From HLUCCA09 sp038757905 (lineage in GTDB: Bacteria; Pseudomonadota; Alphaproteobacteria; Rhodobacterales; Rhodobacteraceae): DNA of 64,000 nucleotides. The notes under the pieces are model-generated. The model had not been told where the DNA came from, made no database searches, and saw only the letters and a program-made list of their open reading frames with translations. The stretch is from positions 1 through 64,000 of the forward strand of contig JBCDGG010000007.1 in NCBI GenBank assembly GCA_038757905.1. The letters run 5' to 3'. Position numbers and translations under genes: made by a program. Position 1 is the stretch's first letter, and every line of letters begins with the position of its first letter. Below are positions 63,040-64,000 of this stretch, piece by piece.

Positions 63040-63450
63040 AGGCGGGAGAACGCGCCCCGCAGATCGGCCAGAGCGAGCAGGGATCCCTCGGGCGGTCGTG
63101 CGAAGCTTGCTGCGGCCACCTAGGCCGCGGCAGAGAGACGCCACAACTGCGAGCGCGCACCGTAGACCGGTCCGGATGGCCATGCTCCTCCTGTTCGGCC
63201 CACGCGCCGGGGCGGCGGCCGGGCGCGGGACACGTCCTCTGGCGGAGTGCACGCTGACATCGGGCCGTCGACCGCACTCGCATCGGACCGAGACAGCGTC
63301 ATGAAGGCGGATGCACCTGACCATCCGCCCATCGCCGATATCGGGCCGCTGATCGTGACGGCACGCGCCGAGGTGGACTCGCGCCGCCGCGGTGACTACT
63401 TACCACGCAGTCTCGTGGGGCGGAGCCGTCCCGTCTCTGGGGGTCACACA
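63040..63450. other. Non-coding stretch before the phosphoesterase gene
   Basis: A GCGGCC/GGCCGC hairpin near 63112 could end the preceding message but lacks a T-run. An in-frame ATG at 63301 could extend the next gene by 50 residues, though its ribosome site is weak. Confidence 0.35.
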
Positions 63451-64000
63451 ATGCGTTCATGGCTGCGCTGGCCCGGACGTGGGCCGGCACCGCCCTCCGC
63501 CCCCCCGGCACCGCCCCTGCCCGATCCCGGCCACCGGATCTACGCCGTCGGTGACGTGCACGGGCGCCACGATCTTCTTGAGATGCTGCTCTGGACCCTC
63601 AAACAGGATGCCGCCGCCCAGGAGGACGAGCGCCTCCCGATCCTTGTCTTTCTGGGCGATCTGATCGACCGGGGGGATCACAGCCGGAAAGTGCTCGATC
63701 AGGTGATGGACGCGTGGCTGTCGTGGCCGCGCACGGTCTGCCTGCGCGGCAACCACGAGGACGCCCTGCTGGGGTTTCTCGACGCGCCGGAAACCGGCCG
63801 GTCTTGGCTGGGGTTCGGCGGCAAGCAGACCCTCGGCAGCTACGGCGTCCCCGCTCCATCGTCCCAGGCAAGCGCTTCGGAGCTTTTTGGGACGGCTTTG
63901 GCATTGTCTGGTGCATTGGGGCATCATGGGGATTTTTTGCGTCGGTCGGAGCTGCTTTTTCGGTCTGGGGACGTGGTTTTTTCGCATGCGGGGCTGGACC
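63451..64000 (+). CDS. Calcineurin-type metallophosphoesterase, N-terminal part
   Basis: The first 183 residues are in the window; the gene runs off the right edge. The motifs IYAVGDVHGRHD, LVFLGDLIDRGDHS and CLRGNHED come in the order of serine/threonine phosphatase-like enzymes, with D/H and D/N metal ligands all present; a later FSHAGLD gives another. It removes phosphate from proteins or small molecules. A Pro/Ala-rich leader precedes the fold. GGGGG 7 bases upstream supports the ATG at 63451 rather than 63301. Confidence 0.87.
   Translation, partial: MRSWLRWPGRGPAPPSAPPAPPLPDPGHRIYAVGDVHGRHDLLEMLLWTLKQDAAAQEDERLPILVFLGDLIDRGDHSRKVLDQVMDAWLSWPRTVCLRGNHEDALLGFLDAPETGRSWLGFGGKQTLGSYGVPAPSSQASASELFGTALALSGALGHHGDFLRRSELLFRSGDVVFSHAGLD

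Noticed and set aside
1..64000. CRISPR array, rRNA genes or prophage
   Set aside because: No regularly spaced repeats, rRNA sequence or phage structural genes were seen.

Overview
The window reads as the chromosome of a heterotrophic alphaproteobacterium of the Rhodobacterales (Roseobacter/Rhodobacteraceae type). The signs are high GC with strong GC3 bias, many ABC and TRAP uptake systems for small organic compounds, an osmoregulated periplasmic glucan (opg) operon, an FNR-type box, a tRNA with encoded CCA, and frequent ATGA stop-start overlaps. The assignment comes from gene content; no rRNA or marker phylogeny is present.

Layout. 1-7.7 kb: a set for methylated amines or aromatics. It holds an MttB-family methyltransferase (cut by the left edge), a divergent FAD/GcvT dehydrogenase, an M29/NicX-like protein, a LysR regulator, a Rieske oxygenase and a MATE exporter. 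7.8-12 kb: a TAXI-type TRAP transporter with a universal stress protein. 12.1-14.7 kb: a one-permease polar amino-acid ABC transporter. 14.7-21 kb (minus): a peptide ABC operon with two unknown genes inserted between the binding protein and the permeases. 21.8-22.9 kb: tRNA-Pro(CGG) followed by decayed integrase and transposase fragments. 23-30.9 kb: housekeeping and stress genes (L,D-transpeptidase, ribA, an orphan OmpR-type regulator, a cyclic-nucleotide-binding protein, CnoX-like thioredoxin, Lon-N, Trm112, rhodanese, esterase). An exonuclease III gene here carries an in-frame TAG, and a candidate FNR-controlled small RNA lies upstream of the cNMP gene. 30.9-35.6 kb (minus): opgC-opgG-opgH.

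37.3-54.2 kb (minus): fifteen co-directional, often overlapping genes. They look like one catabolic operon with its own sugar-type ABC transporter, LacI regulator, two GMC oxidoreductases, SDR, Gfo/Idh/MocA dehydrogenase, aldehyde dehydrogenase, enoyl-CoA hydratase, CoA-transferase, a DUF993 lyase-like protein and glycerate kinase. Two LacI-type operators 21 bp apart precede the first gene. I infer that an alcohol or polyol is oxidised to an acid, activated with CoA and cleaved, with some carbon leaving through glycerate; the substrate is unknown.

54.4-58.6 kb: an unrecognised 1267-residue protein with a long Ala/Glu/Gln coiled coil and a papain-like Gln-Cys signature, followed by a small partner gene. 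59.1-61.9 kb: a tightly coupled membrane operon centred on a ferric-reductase-like heme domain fused to a Rieske [2Fe-2S] domain. The window ends with a secreted unknown protein and a truncated metallophosphoesterase. In three of the four transport operons a strong hairpin sits just after the binding-protein gene and before the permeases, a layout expected to raise binding-protein mRNA relative to permease mRNA.
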